The notes below the pieces were generated by a model. It did not search any database. It had not been told where the DNA came from and worked only from the letters and a program-made list of their open reading frames with translations. Shown in pieces: positions 7,032-14,582 of a stretch of 20,121 nucleotides of DNA (positions are counted from its first letter, which is position 1; each line of letters starts with the position of its first letter). The translations under genes and the position numbers were made by a program. Source of the DNA: an uncultured Collinsella sp. (GTDB lineage Bacteria; Actinomycetota; Coriobacteriia; Coriobacteriales; Coriobacteriaceae); contig UQLB01000032.1 in assembly GCA_900541725.1 (NCBI GenBank), positions 1 through 20,121 of the forward strand. The letters run 5' to 3'.

Positions 7032-8468
7032 CTAAAGCTCTAATTCATTCAAACGAAGGATCGCAACAATATAGATCTTGAGCGCTTGCTTGAGCTGTTC
7101 CTCGTTGGCGCACTCGTTGGGGCCGTGCATCTGGCCGCCCCATGCGGGCAGCTCCAAGCCGGTCTCCTCGGGGCCAAACGAGACGGCGCGGGCAAAGTTG
7201 CGCGCGTACGTACCGCCGCCCATGGCAAAGGGCTCAGCATGCTTGCCCGTAAACTCGTTATAGGTATCAATAAGCGCCTTCACGGCCGGATCGTCGGCAG
7301 ACACCGAGAACGGCACCTTCGCGCGACCCAGCTGGCACGTCACACCAAAACGGCCCACGAGCGGCTCGAGCTGCTCACGGATGGTATCGGCACTGGTGCT
7401 ATCGGGGAAGCGCACGTCGATGACCTGCTCGATGTGGCCATCCACCACACGGATGACGCCGGGATTGCAGGTGAGCGGGCCAAACGCCGGGCTCGTCGCG
7501 TCGATACCCAGGCCGCGGCCATAGGCGTCCGCATGCACAAAGGCCAAAAACTTGACAAACTCGTGCTCGGCAGGCGTCAGCAGGCGCTCGTCGCGTGCAC
7601 CAAACGCGTCCTCGGCCTCGCGCAGATACGACACGATCAGGCCGACGGCGTTGATGGTGCCCTCGGGCATCGAGGCATGACCGCCAATGCCGTGGGCAAA
7701 AATCTGCGCATGCCCGTTATCGAGCGTCGTGATCTCCAGGCGGTCGGCGTTCTCGACCGGCGCCGGCAGTTCATCGGCGGCAATCGCAAGTTCGCAGATG
7801 GACTGCGACGGGATAGCGTTACTCGCCTCGGCACCGCTCCACGATACGATGCGTCCTCCATCGATCTTGGGGCTCACAAACGTCGCCCCAAACTGGCCCT
7901 TCTCGGCATTGCAGACCGGGAACTCGGCATCGGGCGTAAACAGAAAGTCGGGGTCTGCGTGGTTCTCCAGATAATGGTGAACGTCGGACATGCCCACTTC
8001 CTCATCGCAGCCCAGCAGCGCGCGGAAGGTATAGCGCGGCACAATGCCGTGCTTGAGCAGGTACGCGCCGGCATAAAGCGACAACACCGCCGGGCCCTTG
8101 TCGTCGATCACGCCACGGCCGAGCAGCCAGCCCTCGCGACGCTCCATCGCAAACGGGTCGGTGTTCCAGCCGGGGCCGGCGGGCACCACGTCCACGTGGC
8201 AGATGGTCGCGAGCTGCTTGTCGCCGCGACCCGGGATATCGGCAATGCCCACATAGCCCTCGTCGTCGCTCGTCTGGTAGCCGAGCTTTTGCGCAATGCC
8301 GAGCGCGCAATCGAGCGCATCACGGACCGGGCGGCCAAACGGCGCACCGGGCTCTGCATTGGCAGCAACGGCCACGGACGGATAGCTCACCAGTTGTTCG
8401 ATATCGGCGACAACATCCTCCCAGACCTCGTCGACATACTCAGCGACGCTCTGCTCCACCTGATTCAT
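7032..8468 (-). CDS. M20-family dipeptidase (PepV/Sapep-like metallopeptidase)
   Basis: A 478-residue cytosolic di-zinc peptidase of family M20, PepV/Sapep type, which cleaves dipeptides or short peptides. Metal and catalytic motifs are in order: CHVDVVPAGPGW (His91, Asp93), GRGVIDDKGP (bridging Asp122), CDEEVGMSD (Glu156/Glu157), TPDAEFP (Asp180) and, near the C terminus, GGQMHGPNE (His448). The dimerisation/lid domain occupies roughly residues 195-390. The length fits PepV rather than the shorter ArgE/DapE group. ATG at 8468 has AAGGAGG about seven bases upstream, which rules out a longer in-frame extension to 8663. It follows the HAD gene by 55 bases with no terminator, so the pair may be cotranscribed. 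Confidence 0.93.
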   Translation of the reverse strand: MNQVEQSVAEYVDEVWEDVVADIEQLVSYPSVAVAANAEPGAPFGRPVRDALDCALGIAQKLGYQTSDDEGYVGIADIPGRGDKQLATICHVDVVPAGPGWNTDPFAMERREGWLLGRGVIDDKGPAVLSLYAGAYLLKHGIVPRYTFRALLGCDEEVGMSDVHHYLENHADPDFLFTPDAEFPVCNAEKGQFGATFVSPKIDGGRIVSWSGAEASNAIPSQSICELAIAADELPAPVENADRLEITTLDNGHAQIFAHGIGGHASMPEGTINAVGLIVSYLREAEDAFGARDERLLTPAEHEFVKFLAFVHADAYGRGLGIDATSPAFGPLTCNPGVIRVVDGHIEQVIDVRFPDSTSADTIREQLEPLVGRFGVTCQLGRAKVPFSVSADDPAVKALIDTYNEFTGKHAEPFAMGGGTYARNFARAVSFGPEETGLELPAWGGQMHGPNECANEEQLKQALKIYIVAILRLNELEL

Positions 8469-8523
8469 GGACGACCTCCTTACCAATGAGCGACGGGTAC
8501 GCCCGCCCCTCACATTATGTCTA

Positions 8524-9186
8524 TTAGATAGCGAAAAGTTTAGCAAGCTCGGCCACCGAGTGCACCACCGCATCGGCGCCCGCGGCCTCGTGCTCCCCCG
8601 GCGCTGCCGCGCCCGAATAGATGCCGATGCACGGCACGCCCATCGCGTGCGCGCCCTCCACATCGTTAAAGCGATCGCCGATCATCACGGCATCGTCGGC
8701 CGTCGCGCCGAGCGCCGCCAGGGCATCGCGAACCGAATCGGCCTTGGTCTCGCGTCCCTGCGGCGGATTCATGCCAACCACCGCCTCAAACTGCGAAAGC
8801 CCCAGCTCGTCCACCATGTCAATGCACTTTGCCTCCATGCGTGACGTCGCCACGGCCAAGCGATGCCCCTGCGCGACAAGGCCATCGAGCAGCTCGGGGA
8901 TTCCATCGAACACGGGATACTCTTCCGGTCCCAGCTCATCAAAAAAGGCACGGTACTCGTCGGCCACCACAAGCGACTCCTCGCGTGTAAAGCCGTAAAA
9001 GTCGTGGAAGCTCTTCCACAGCGGAGGCCCGATCATGCGACGCAGGTCACCCATCTGCGCCTCCGAAAACCCGCGCGCGGCCAACGTCTTGCGCGTCGAG
9101 GTCATCACCGCTCGACCCGTATCTGCCACCGTGCCATCGAAATCAAACAGCACGACCGGCCGCTTGCATATCTCCAGCGCCTCCAT
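8524..9186 (-). CDS. HAD-superfamily hydrolase, phosphoglycolate phosphatase-like
   Basis: A 220-residue HAD phosphatase of the Gph/PpaX type (subfamily IA with a small alpha-helical cap). Motif I is LFDFDGTVADTG, motif II VATSRMEAK and motif IV VMIGDRFNDVEGA; the cap with GPPLWKSFHDFYG lies between I and II. Such proteins dephosphorylate small metabolites; the substrate is unknown here. I chose ATG at 9186, with GAGGG six bases upstream, over the ATG two codons earlier and over a GTG at 9219 that lacks a ribosome binding site. It is followed closely by the dipeptidase gene and is divergent from the DegV gene. Confidence 0.88.
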   Translation of the reverse strand: MEALEICKRPVVLFDFDGTVADTGRAVMTSTRKTLAARGFSEAQMGDLRRMIGPPLWKSFHDFYGFTREESLVVADEYRAFFDELGPEEYPVFDGIPELLDGLVAQGHRLAVATSRMEAKCIDMVDELGLSQFEAVVGMNPPQGRETKADSVRDALAALGATADDAVMIGDRFNDVEGAHAMGVPCIGIYSGAAAPGEHEAAGADAVVHSVAELAKLFAI

Positions 9187-9235
9187 CGGCATCCCTCTTC
9201 CCCAGTTGACGATTTCCACACCGACACTTCAAACT

Positions 9236-9264
9236 GTTGACTATTCAACAATTGAACCTATAAA
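9236..9264 (+). promoter_or_regulatory. Likely promoter of the DegV gene with an embedded operator-like palindrome
   Basis: TTGACT (9237-9242) and TATAAA (9259-9264) are spaced by 16 bases, giving a good sigma-70/HrdB-type promoter about 80 bases before the DegV start. The spacer carries two overlapping inverted repeats: GTTGA-CTAT-TCAAC (9236-9249) and TTCAA-CAA-TTGAA (9244-9256). A repressor bound there would block polymerase. A second possible -10 (TATACT) is at 9281-9286. Confidence 0.5.
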
Positions 9265-9342
9265 TGTGGAACGACTCCACTATACTTGTCGCACTTTGCT
9301 CTCAGAAGGCGGCGCTGCCGCGCCCCAACGAAAGGTGCAATT

Positions 9343-10203
9343 ATGTCTTTTGCCATCATAACCGACTCCACGTCGGACATCTCCCCCGCCCGCGCCCAAG
9401 AGCTCGGCATTTACGTCATTCCGCTGCATGTGATTATCGAAGGCGAGGACCTGCTCGACCAGGTACAGATCACCGCCCAGGAGTACGTCGCCCGCATGGC
9501 CGGCTCCGAGCAGCTGCCGCATACCTCGCAGCCGAGTGCCGGCGAGTTCAAGGCGCTGTTTGACCGCGTGCGCGCCGATGGCCACGACAGCGCGATCTTT
9601 ATCTCGCTGTGCAGCGAGTGGTCCGCCTGCTATTCCAATGCATGCCTGGTCGCCGAGACCCACGAGCTCGACGTGCGCTGCATCGATTCGCGCACCGGCT
9701 CGGGTGCCGAGGGCCTGCTGGTGGAGTACGCGCTCGCCATGCGCGAGGACGGCCGCAGCCTGGACGAGACCGAGGCACAGATCCGCGCGACCCTGCCCGA
9801 CGCGCACCTGCTGCTGATTCCCCGCACGCTCGAGAACCTCGTTAAGAACGGCCGCGCGCCCAAGCTCGCCGGCCAGCTCACGCAGATGCTCAATATTCGC
9901 CTGGCCGTTTCGCCGGAGTGGCAGTCGGGCGAGATCAAGGCCATCAAGAAGGGCCGCGGCGCCAAGCGCATCGTCGCCAACACCATGGCCGACTGCCTCG
10001 CGTTTTTGGCCGAGCACCCGGGCTCAAGCGTGCGCGTGCTCACGACCGGCGCCGCCGAGGAGCAGGAACTTGTCAACGAGGCGCTCGCGGGCCAGGACTA
10101 CGTAGACGCCGGCACCGGCCCCATCGGCTGCACCATCGCCACCCACGTAGGCGTCGATGCCATCGCCATCAGCTACTGCCCCCGCTACCAGCCCACCCGC
10201 TAA
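9343..10203 (+). CDS. DegV family protein (fatty-acid-binding)
   Basis: A 286-residue soluble protein of the DegV/FakB fold. Family members bind a fatty acid in a deep cavity and, in Firmicutes, present it to the kinase FakA for phosphorylation. The N terminus FAIITDSTSDISP is the classic DegV start, followed by IPLHVIIEGEDLLD, the ligand-contacting HTSQPSAGEF and, near the middle, RTLENLVKNGRAPKLAG. The C-terminal GTGPIGCTIATHVG is the conserved glycine-rich segment near the headgroup site. ATG at 9343 has GAAAGG seven bases upstream. No fakA-like kinase lies nearby, so it is an orphan DegV here; several per genome is common. Its own promoter is at 9237-9264 and repeat B1 follows the stop codon. 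Confidence 0.94.
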   Translation: MSFAIITDSTSDISPARAQELGIYVIPLHVIIEGEDLLDQVQITAQEYVARMAGSEQLPHTSQPSAGEFKALFDRVRADGHDSAIFISLCSEWSACYSNACLVAETHELDVRCIDSRTGSGAEGLLVEYALAMREDGRSLDETEAQIRATLPDAHLLLIPRTLENLVKNGRAPKLAGQLTQMLNIRLAVSPEWQSGEIKAIKKGRGAKRIVANTMADCLAFLAEHPGSSVRVLTTGAAEEQELVNEALAGQDYVDAGTGPIGCTIATHVGVDAIAISYCPRYQPTR

Positions 10204-10218
10204 GAGCACCCATACCAC

Positions 10219-10288
10219 TTGCGGTGAAATAGGGACTGTTTTTGGCTCATCAGCCGCCAATCAAACCCTATTCCACCGCAACTTTTTT
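10219..10288 (+). repeat. 63-nt palindromic repeat B1, likely terminator of the DegV gene
   Basis: This copy runs 10219-10281, starting 15 bases after the DegV stop. TTGCGGTGAAATAGGGA pairs with ACCCTATTCCACCGCAA with two mismatches, and an inner GGCT/AGCC hairpin lies in the middle. CTTTTTT follows directly, so on the plus strand it has the form of an intrinsic terminator. It matches B2 (13780-13842) at 58 of 63 positions; B3 is at 19892-19954. Confidence 0.85.
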
Positions 10289-10375
10289 GCTGCGCCATCC
10301 AAATACAAGATATTGCTGGCAATCGGCGCGTTCCCAGCTGTTTGGGGAGCTATGATTAGCCCCGAACGATACCCC

Positions 10376-10595
10376 GTGGGCAAAAAATGCCAAATATGAG
10401 TACTGCCACCATTTTAGTAGCAGCAAAATCTCGCTGAAATTGCCCCCTTCCACCGATTTCAAGCTCCATAAAGCCCCGAATCGTCATGTTTAGGGGGTTG
10501 TATATATTAAATCGCAGTCAATTGGTCTTAAAAACTTTCCAAATAATATGGTACTAACTAAGCAACAGTACTCATATTTGCCATTTTTTGCCCAC
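10376..10595. mobile_element. 220-bp inverted-repeat element D (MITE-like)
   Basis: A 30-bp terminal inverted repeat beginning GTGGGCAAAAAATGCCAAAT (10376-10405) recurs inverted at 10566-10595 with a single mismatch. The interior is more A/T-rich than the flanks and has no gene. The size, near-perfect ends and lack of coding capacity fit a MITE or other non-autonomous element. I see no clear target-site duplication, and the ends do not match an insertion sequence I can name. Confidence 0.65.
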
Positions 10596-10604
10596 CAGGT
10601 CCGA

Positions 10605-10709
10605 ATGAAGCACGCTCTGTATGCCTCCGGCTACCCACATGACCGCAAATCCTGGTTATCAAGGGCCGTCGCGCGCTTTGACATCGACCGAAAGCCGCTC
10701 GCGGAATAA
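10605..10709 (+). pseudogene. Short in-frame peptide fragment upstream of the primase-helicase gene
   Basis: ATG at 10605 opens a 34-codon frame (starting MKHALYASGYPHDRKSWLSR, ending KPLAE) that stops at TAA 10707-10709. It is in the same frame as the helicase gene, and the 33 codons from 10710 to 10808 are also free of stops, so this TAA is the only break. It starts ten bases beyond element D. It could be a remnant 5' part of the helicase gene, the tail of another gene disrupted by D, or chance. I do not recognise the peptide, and there is no strong ribosome binding site. Confidence 0.3.
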
Positions 10710-10808
10710 TCCCTCGCCATTAGCGAACTTGAATCGAAATTAGATATCCCAAAAAGCCGCAATGCCGTACCCTCGTCTCAACAACTCCAGTACAAGGACG
10801 GCATTCAA

Positions 10809-13793
10809 ATGGGCAACACCATGCATCAATACGCCCTCTTTGGGACCGCACAATTTAAATACGATCAGACGATCACGCATATATCGGACCAACACCGACA
10901 AATCGTCATTTGCAACAACGGTTCAGACGTACGCTACGTCACTCTTGAAGAGTGGGAAGAAGCTGGCGCTTTGTTCGATGAACGAGCGCAAATCGAGGGC
11001 ATCGTCACCAGCGCGAGCCCAGCACGTGACAAACTCGAGCTCTTTCGCAGTCTCTTTACTTGCCGCAAAGATGTTTACGCTCATGGATATCGCAGAAAAG
11101 ACGGGGGCATCGGCTATACGCCCGCTTGCGCAAATGAGTGGAAACCGGGAATTTGCCCCAAAGCAGCCCAACAAAGAATCAGATGCGCGGAGTGCACAAA
11201 TCGCGTCTTCCCCGAATTAAGCGATGCCACAATCATCGCTCACTTTAAAGGCAAGGACGACCGATTCCGTGACGTCCTCGGGCAATATGTGCTCGACAGG
11301 AACTGCAACACGAAAGTTCTCGTCATCGATTTTGACAAAGCGGACTGGAAAGAGGCAACAAATGCCGTACGGCTTGTTGCAAAACGACGGGGCATTAACG
11401 CCGCCGTTGAGCGCTCAAGGTCCGGCAACGGCGCACACATCTGGTTTTTCTTCCTCGAGCCAATCGACGCAAAGGCTGCCAGAGAGTTTGGAAGTTACCT
11501 CATAACCGAAGCCGCGGCGCTTAATAAAACAATCACGTTCGAGGCCTTTGATCGAATGCTCCCCGCTCAGGTCACTATCCCCGATGGAGGCTTTGGAAAC
11601 CTCATCGCACTTCCCTTTCAAGGCAAGGCACAACGTGAAGGAAACAGCGTATTTGTAGACGAGCAATTCGAGCCCTTTCCCGACCAATGGCTCTACCTGT
11701 CCCAAATCCAGCTGATTCCGCGCTCGACGGTGCATAATTTGATCGAGGCCACTGGAAACAACCCACACGGGCTAGCAACAGTTGCGGTGGCAAACAAAAC
11801 CAAACGATATGCCCAAAAACCACGAAAGCGGCTACCGCTCACATCGCGAGACTTTCCCTCATCGCTGCCCGTCACACAAGCCGATATGCTGTACATCCCC
11901 GAGAAGTCTCTGAGTCCAGCGGCTCAGATGGAAATCCGCGGGCTCGCAACATTCGCCAACCCGGAATTCTTCCGCGCGCAATCTATGCATCAATCAGTAT
12001 TCGGTAAACCGCGGCTCATAGACCTCAGTGAGCTTAGAGGCGGCTGTGTCGCGATTCCCAGAGGCTGCAAAACCAAGCTTGAGCAGCTGCTCCAAGAAAC
12101 CGGCGTTACTGCCCACTATTTAGACGAACGCCAATCCGATAATCAAATTGTGATGACATTTAAAGGCGCCCTTCGCCCTGAACAGCAAATCGCCGCTGAC
12201 CAGATGCTCTCGTACGAAGATGGAATCATGTCAGCGCCGACGGGCTTCGGTAAAACCGTCATCGGGGCTTATCTTATTGCCGCCATTGGTCTTCCAACGC
12301 TCGTCATCGTTCCCAAGACTGCACTCATAACCCAATGGAAATCCCAGCTCGAGCGATTTATCGACATTACGGACAACAGAGAACCCGTCCGAACCCCAAA
12401 AGGACGAATCAGCAAGAGGCAGCCTCCGGTCATCGGACAAATAGGAGGAGGCAAAAATGCCGTAAGCGGCCTCGTCGACGTCGCTTCGTTCCAGTCGCTG
12501 TCTGGCAAAGACCCTCAAACCGGGGAGCCGATAGTTAAGGACCTTGTTCGTAATTACGGCCTCATTATCTGCGACGAATGTCACCACGCCGCCGCGCCAC
12601 AGCTCGAGCTTGTTCTCAAGTCTGCCCCGGCCAAATACGTATACGGCCTTTCCGCAACGCCCGAGCGCTCCGACGGCCTTACGAGGGCGCTCTCCATGCT
12701 TTGCGGCCCGCTTCGCTATGTCATCGATCCAAAAACGCAAGCGATCCAGCAGGGCATCCAGCGCATCGTACGGCCTCGTTTTACCGGAATTCGACTACCC
12801 GCCTACGAGCCAGGTGCAAGCTTCAATCAGATTCTCGACCTTCTGTGCGCGCATGCAGCTAGAAACGAATTGATTGTCAACGACGCTCTTGAAGCCGCGT
12901 CAAACAGTCGGCATCCGCTCGTGCTGTCTAAAAGGAAAAAGCATGCTGAGGAGCTGTTCAGACTGTTTAAAGATCGAGGACACGAACCCATTCTCCTGAC
13001 CGGAGAAATCGACGTCAAGGAAAGAAGAGCGATACTGAACAGTCTTCCCTGCTTCGAGCATGAACATCGAATCATCGTCGCCACCGAAAGCCTTCTGAGC
13101 GAGGGATTCGATCTGTCCTACCTTGATACCCTACTCATTGCCACGCCGATATCGTGGGACGGCAGCATCACGCAGCAGGCGGGCAGACTGCATAGAAGTC
13201 ACGAGGGCAAGCGGCGGGTTGAGATATTCGACTACGTTGACCTGTCGATACCCATGCTCGCCCGCATGTACCAGAAGAGACTCAAGACCTACGCCAAGCT
13301 CGGGTACGAAGTCTACGCGACCGGAGGCAGCGAGCAGTCCGATCAAAACATTCTCATAGAACCGGCTAATGCCATAGAGACTCTAGTTGAAGACATCGTC
13401 GGTGCCGCCAAGAGCATCTTCATTGCCGCACCCTACGCATCCGCCGCCTGCCTCGCAAAGCTCGGCGATACAATCAGAGATGCCATTGCCCGAGGGATTG
13501 CCCTTGAGATTTACCTTGCCTCGACTCCGCGTGAAGATGCAAAAGAGACTTTGGCCGAAATGAACGTCGAGTATGCCATTAGAGCAGAAGGGCGTTTGTG
13601 TGCAGTGATAATTGACGAAGAAACTGTCTGGTACGGAACGATCCCGCTGCTAGCTTTCCCAAAGAACGAAGACTGCAGCATCAGGTTCAAAAACAGCGAG
13701 ATCGCAGCGGAGCTCTTAGACGAAGTCAGCCACAAGGGGAAGCCAGATGCCGCGTCAACAGACGGAACATCTCCATCACTTGCGGTGAAATAG
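10809..13793 (+). CDS. TOTE-type AEP primase / SF2 helicase / PLD-like fusion protein
   Basis: A 994-residue three-part nucleic acid enzyme. Residues about 75-305 match the archaeo-eukaryotic primase domain of TOTE conflict systems: zinc-binding cysteines C107, C116, C126 and C129, catalytic VIDFDK (D174, D176), RSRSGNGAHIWFFF (H210), FDR (D248) and GGFGNLIALPFQ. Residues about 452-835 are an SF2 helicase with APTGFGKT (K482), CDECHH (589-592), LSATPERSDG and QQAGRLHR (789-796). Residues 850-975 resemble the PLD-like domain that often ends such proteins, but the usual HxK is replaced (R929-L-C931). Related proteins are thought to act in conflict with invading DNA; that is family inference. 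The ATG at 10809 has only AAGG about eleven bases upstream. Base composition is visibly more A/T-rich than the neighbours, suggesting transfer. Repeat B2 encodes its last residues LAVK and the stop. Confidence 0.88.
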   Translation: MGNTMHQYALFGTAQFKYDQTITHISDQHRQIVICNNGSDVRYVTLEEWEEAGALFDERAQIEGIVTSASPARDKLELFRSLFTCRKDVYAHGYRRKDGGIGYTPACANEWKPGICPKAAQQRIRCAECTNRVFPELSDATIIAHFKGKDDRFRDVLGQYVLDRNCNTKVLVIDFDKADWKEATNAVRLVAKRRGINAAVERSRSGNGAHIWFFFLEPIDAKAAREFGSYLITEAAALNKTITFEAFDRMLPAQVTIPDGGFGNLIALPFQGKAQREGNSVFVDEQFEPFPDQWLYLSQIQLIPRSTVHNLIEATGNNPHGLATVAVANKTKRYAQKPRKRLPLTSRDFPSSLPVTQADMLYIPEKSLSPAAQMEIRGLATFANPEFFRAQSMHQSVFGKPRLIDLSELRGGCVAIPRGCKTKLEQLLQETGVTAHYLDERQSDNQIVMTFKGALRPEQQIAADQMLSYEDGIMSAPTGFGKTVIGAYLIAAIGLPTLVIVPKTALITQWKSQLERFIDITDNREPVRTPKGRISKRQPPVIGQIGGGKNAVSGLVDVASFQSLSGKDPQTGEPIVKDLVRNYGLIICDECHHAAAPQLELVLKSAPAKYVYGLSATPERSDGLTRALSMLCGPLRYVIDPKTQAIQQGIQRIVRPRFTGIRLPAYEPGASFNQILDLLCAHAARNELIVNDALEAASNSRHPLVLSKRKKHAEELFRLFKDRGHEPILLTGEIDVKERRAILNSLPCFEHEHRIIVATESLLSEGFDLSYLDTLLIATPISWDGSITQQAGRLHRSHEGKRRVEIFDYVDLSIPMLARMYQKRLKTYAKLGYEVYATGGSEQSDQNILIEPANAIETLVEDIVGAAKSIFIAAPYASAACLAKLGDTIRDAIARGIALEIYLASTPREDAKETLAEMNVEYAIRAEGRLCAVIIDEETVWYGTIPLLAFPKNEDCSIRFKNSEIAAELLDEVSHKGKPDAASTDGTSPSLAVK

Positions 13794-13842
13794 GGACTGT
13801 TTTTGGCTTATAAGCCGCAAATCAATCCCTATTTCACCGCAA
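13780..13842. repeat. 63-nt palindromic repeat B2 overlapping the helicase stop codon
   Basis: TTGCGGTGAAATAGGGA pairs perfectly over 17 bp with TCCCTATTTCACCGCAA, with an inner GGCTTATAAGCC palindrome. The repeat begins inside the helicase gene: its TTGCGGTGAAATAG supplies the final codons and the TAG. It fills the gap to the convergent toxin gene ending at 13858, so it may terminate transcription from both sides, although no T-tract follows on the plus strand. Confidence 0.85.
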
Positions 13843-13857
13843 CTTAGAAGTGAGTGG

Positions 13858-14166
13858 CTAGCTCAGTGGGCCCTGAAATAACTCTTGATGCGAACCCATT
13901 CTTACCAGTCGAATCACCGGATTGGTTTTATGCGGCAGGTAGAGAACGACCACGTCGACCAGGCCATCGGAAAGATGAAAATCGATGTGACCGTTGTAAT
14001 TGCCGCCCGGGTTGGAGAGCTCGTGGGCACCGTACTCTGCCGGAAGCACGCCGTGTGCCGCAAGCTCGGCAACTGCCGCCTTAAACTCGGTTTTTAGCTG
14101 CGGGTGGCTCTGCATCGCTCGCTTATAGTCGGCCTTAAACTGAGCCTCGACCTTAATTTCAAACAT
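13858..14166 (-). CDS. yafQ: YafQ-family type II toxin (mRNA interferase)
   Basis: A 102-residue RelE/ParE-superfamily toxin of the YafQ branch, expected to cut mRNA on the ribosome when free of its antitoxin. The N terminus FEIKVEAQFKADYKRA matches the YafQ helix pair. The middle keeps AHELSNPGGNYNGHIDFHL, with histidines H48, H60 and H64, and the end carries VRMGSHQELF with the catalytic-type H93 and F97. The Trp often found after the D..H core is absent. It starts three bases after the antitoxin stop, so the two are one operon, antitoxin first. The ATG at 14166 is unambiguous. Activity is not proven by sequence. Confidence 0.88.
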   Translation of the reverse strand: MFEIKVEAQFKADYKRAMQSHPQLKTEFKAAVAELAAHGVLPAEYGAHELSNPGGNYNGHIDFHLSDGLVDVVVLYLPHKTNPVIRLVRMGSHQELFQGPLS

Positions 14167-14169
14167 CGT

Positions 14170-14469
14170 CTAATCCTCATCGAGGAACGACATCAACTCA
14201 TCAACGTTATCGAATGACGGGCTGTCGTCTGGCAGAATCCCCAGCTCACGAGCCTCGGCGATCACCATAGCGCGCCTCGTCGCCTCGTTGGGTACCTCCG
14301 GCCGCCCCACAATCTCAAACGGAATCTTCCGCTGGTTCACAAGCTGCCGAACAGCAAGGTTGAGATACGAATTAAGGTTCAGGCCAACCGAATCTAAAAA
14401 CTCAGTCGCCTGCTCCTTAAGCCCCTCCTCGATGCGGACCGTCGTGGGCTTAATCGTTGCAGTAGACAT
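14170..14469 (-). CDS. dinJ: RelB/DinJ-family antitoxin
   Basis: A 99-residue antitoxin. The N-terminal half is a ribbon-helix-helix DNA-binding domain (TTVRIEEGLKEQATEFLDSV then GLNLNSYLNLAVRQLVNQRK), typical of RelB/DinJ dimers that repress their own promoter. The acidic C-terminal half (ELGILPDDSPSFDNVDELMS) should wrap the toxin. ATG at 14469 has GAGGAGG seven bases upstream; the longer open frame back to 14562 would cross the upstream terminator hairpin. A TATACT -10 lies at 14501-14506, with the hairpin at 14519-14550 overlapping the -35 position, which could also be the operator. Confidence 0.9.
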   Translation of the reverse strand: MSTATIKPTTVRIEEGLKEQATEFLDSVGLNLNSYLNLAVRQLVNQRKIPFEIVGRPEVPNEATRRAMVIAEARELGILPDDSPSFDNVDELMSFLDED

Positions 14470-14500
14470 ACGCGACCTCCTCGCCCTCGTCTTTTGCATC

Positions 14501-14506
14501 AGTATA
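14501..14506 (-). promoter_or_regulatory. Probable -10 box of the toxin-antitoxin operon
   Basis: On the minus strand TATACT lies 31 bases before the antitoxin start, just after the T-rich tail of the LOG terminator. The -35 region falls inside the 12-bp inverted repeat at 14519-14550 and shows no good TTGACA match. Autoregulated toxin-antitoxin promoters often look like this. Confidence 0.4.
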
Positions 14507-14510
14507 CCCA

Positions 14511-14550
14511 ATAAAAATGGCAATCTGATGTTAGATAGCATCAGATTGCC
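14511..14550 (-). terminator. Terminator of the LOG gene; perfect 12-bp inverted repeat
   Basis: GGCAATCTGATG (14519-14530) and CATCAGATTGCC (14539-14550) form a perfect stem with an eight-base loop. On the minus strand ATTTTTATT follows. It lies 32 bases after the LOG stop codon and directly before the toxin-antitoxin promoter, so it can both end the LOG transcript and serve as an operator for the antitoxin. Confidence 0.7.
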
Positions 14551-14582
14551 ATGCATATTCATGTCGCAGCGGCACGATTGCT

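Noticed and set aside
7086..8489. Long plus-strand frame opposite the M20 dipeptidase
   Set aside because: The minus-strand gene has all M20 metal ligands in order; the opposite frame has no recognisable motif.
10809..13793. A complete multi-gene TOTE conflict system
   Set aside because: Only the primase-helicase gene is present; the neighbours are a DegV protein and an unrelated toxin-antitoxin pair.
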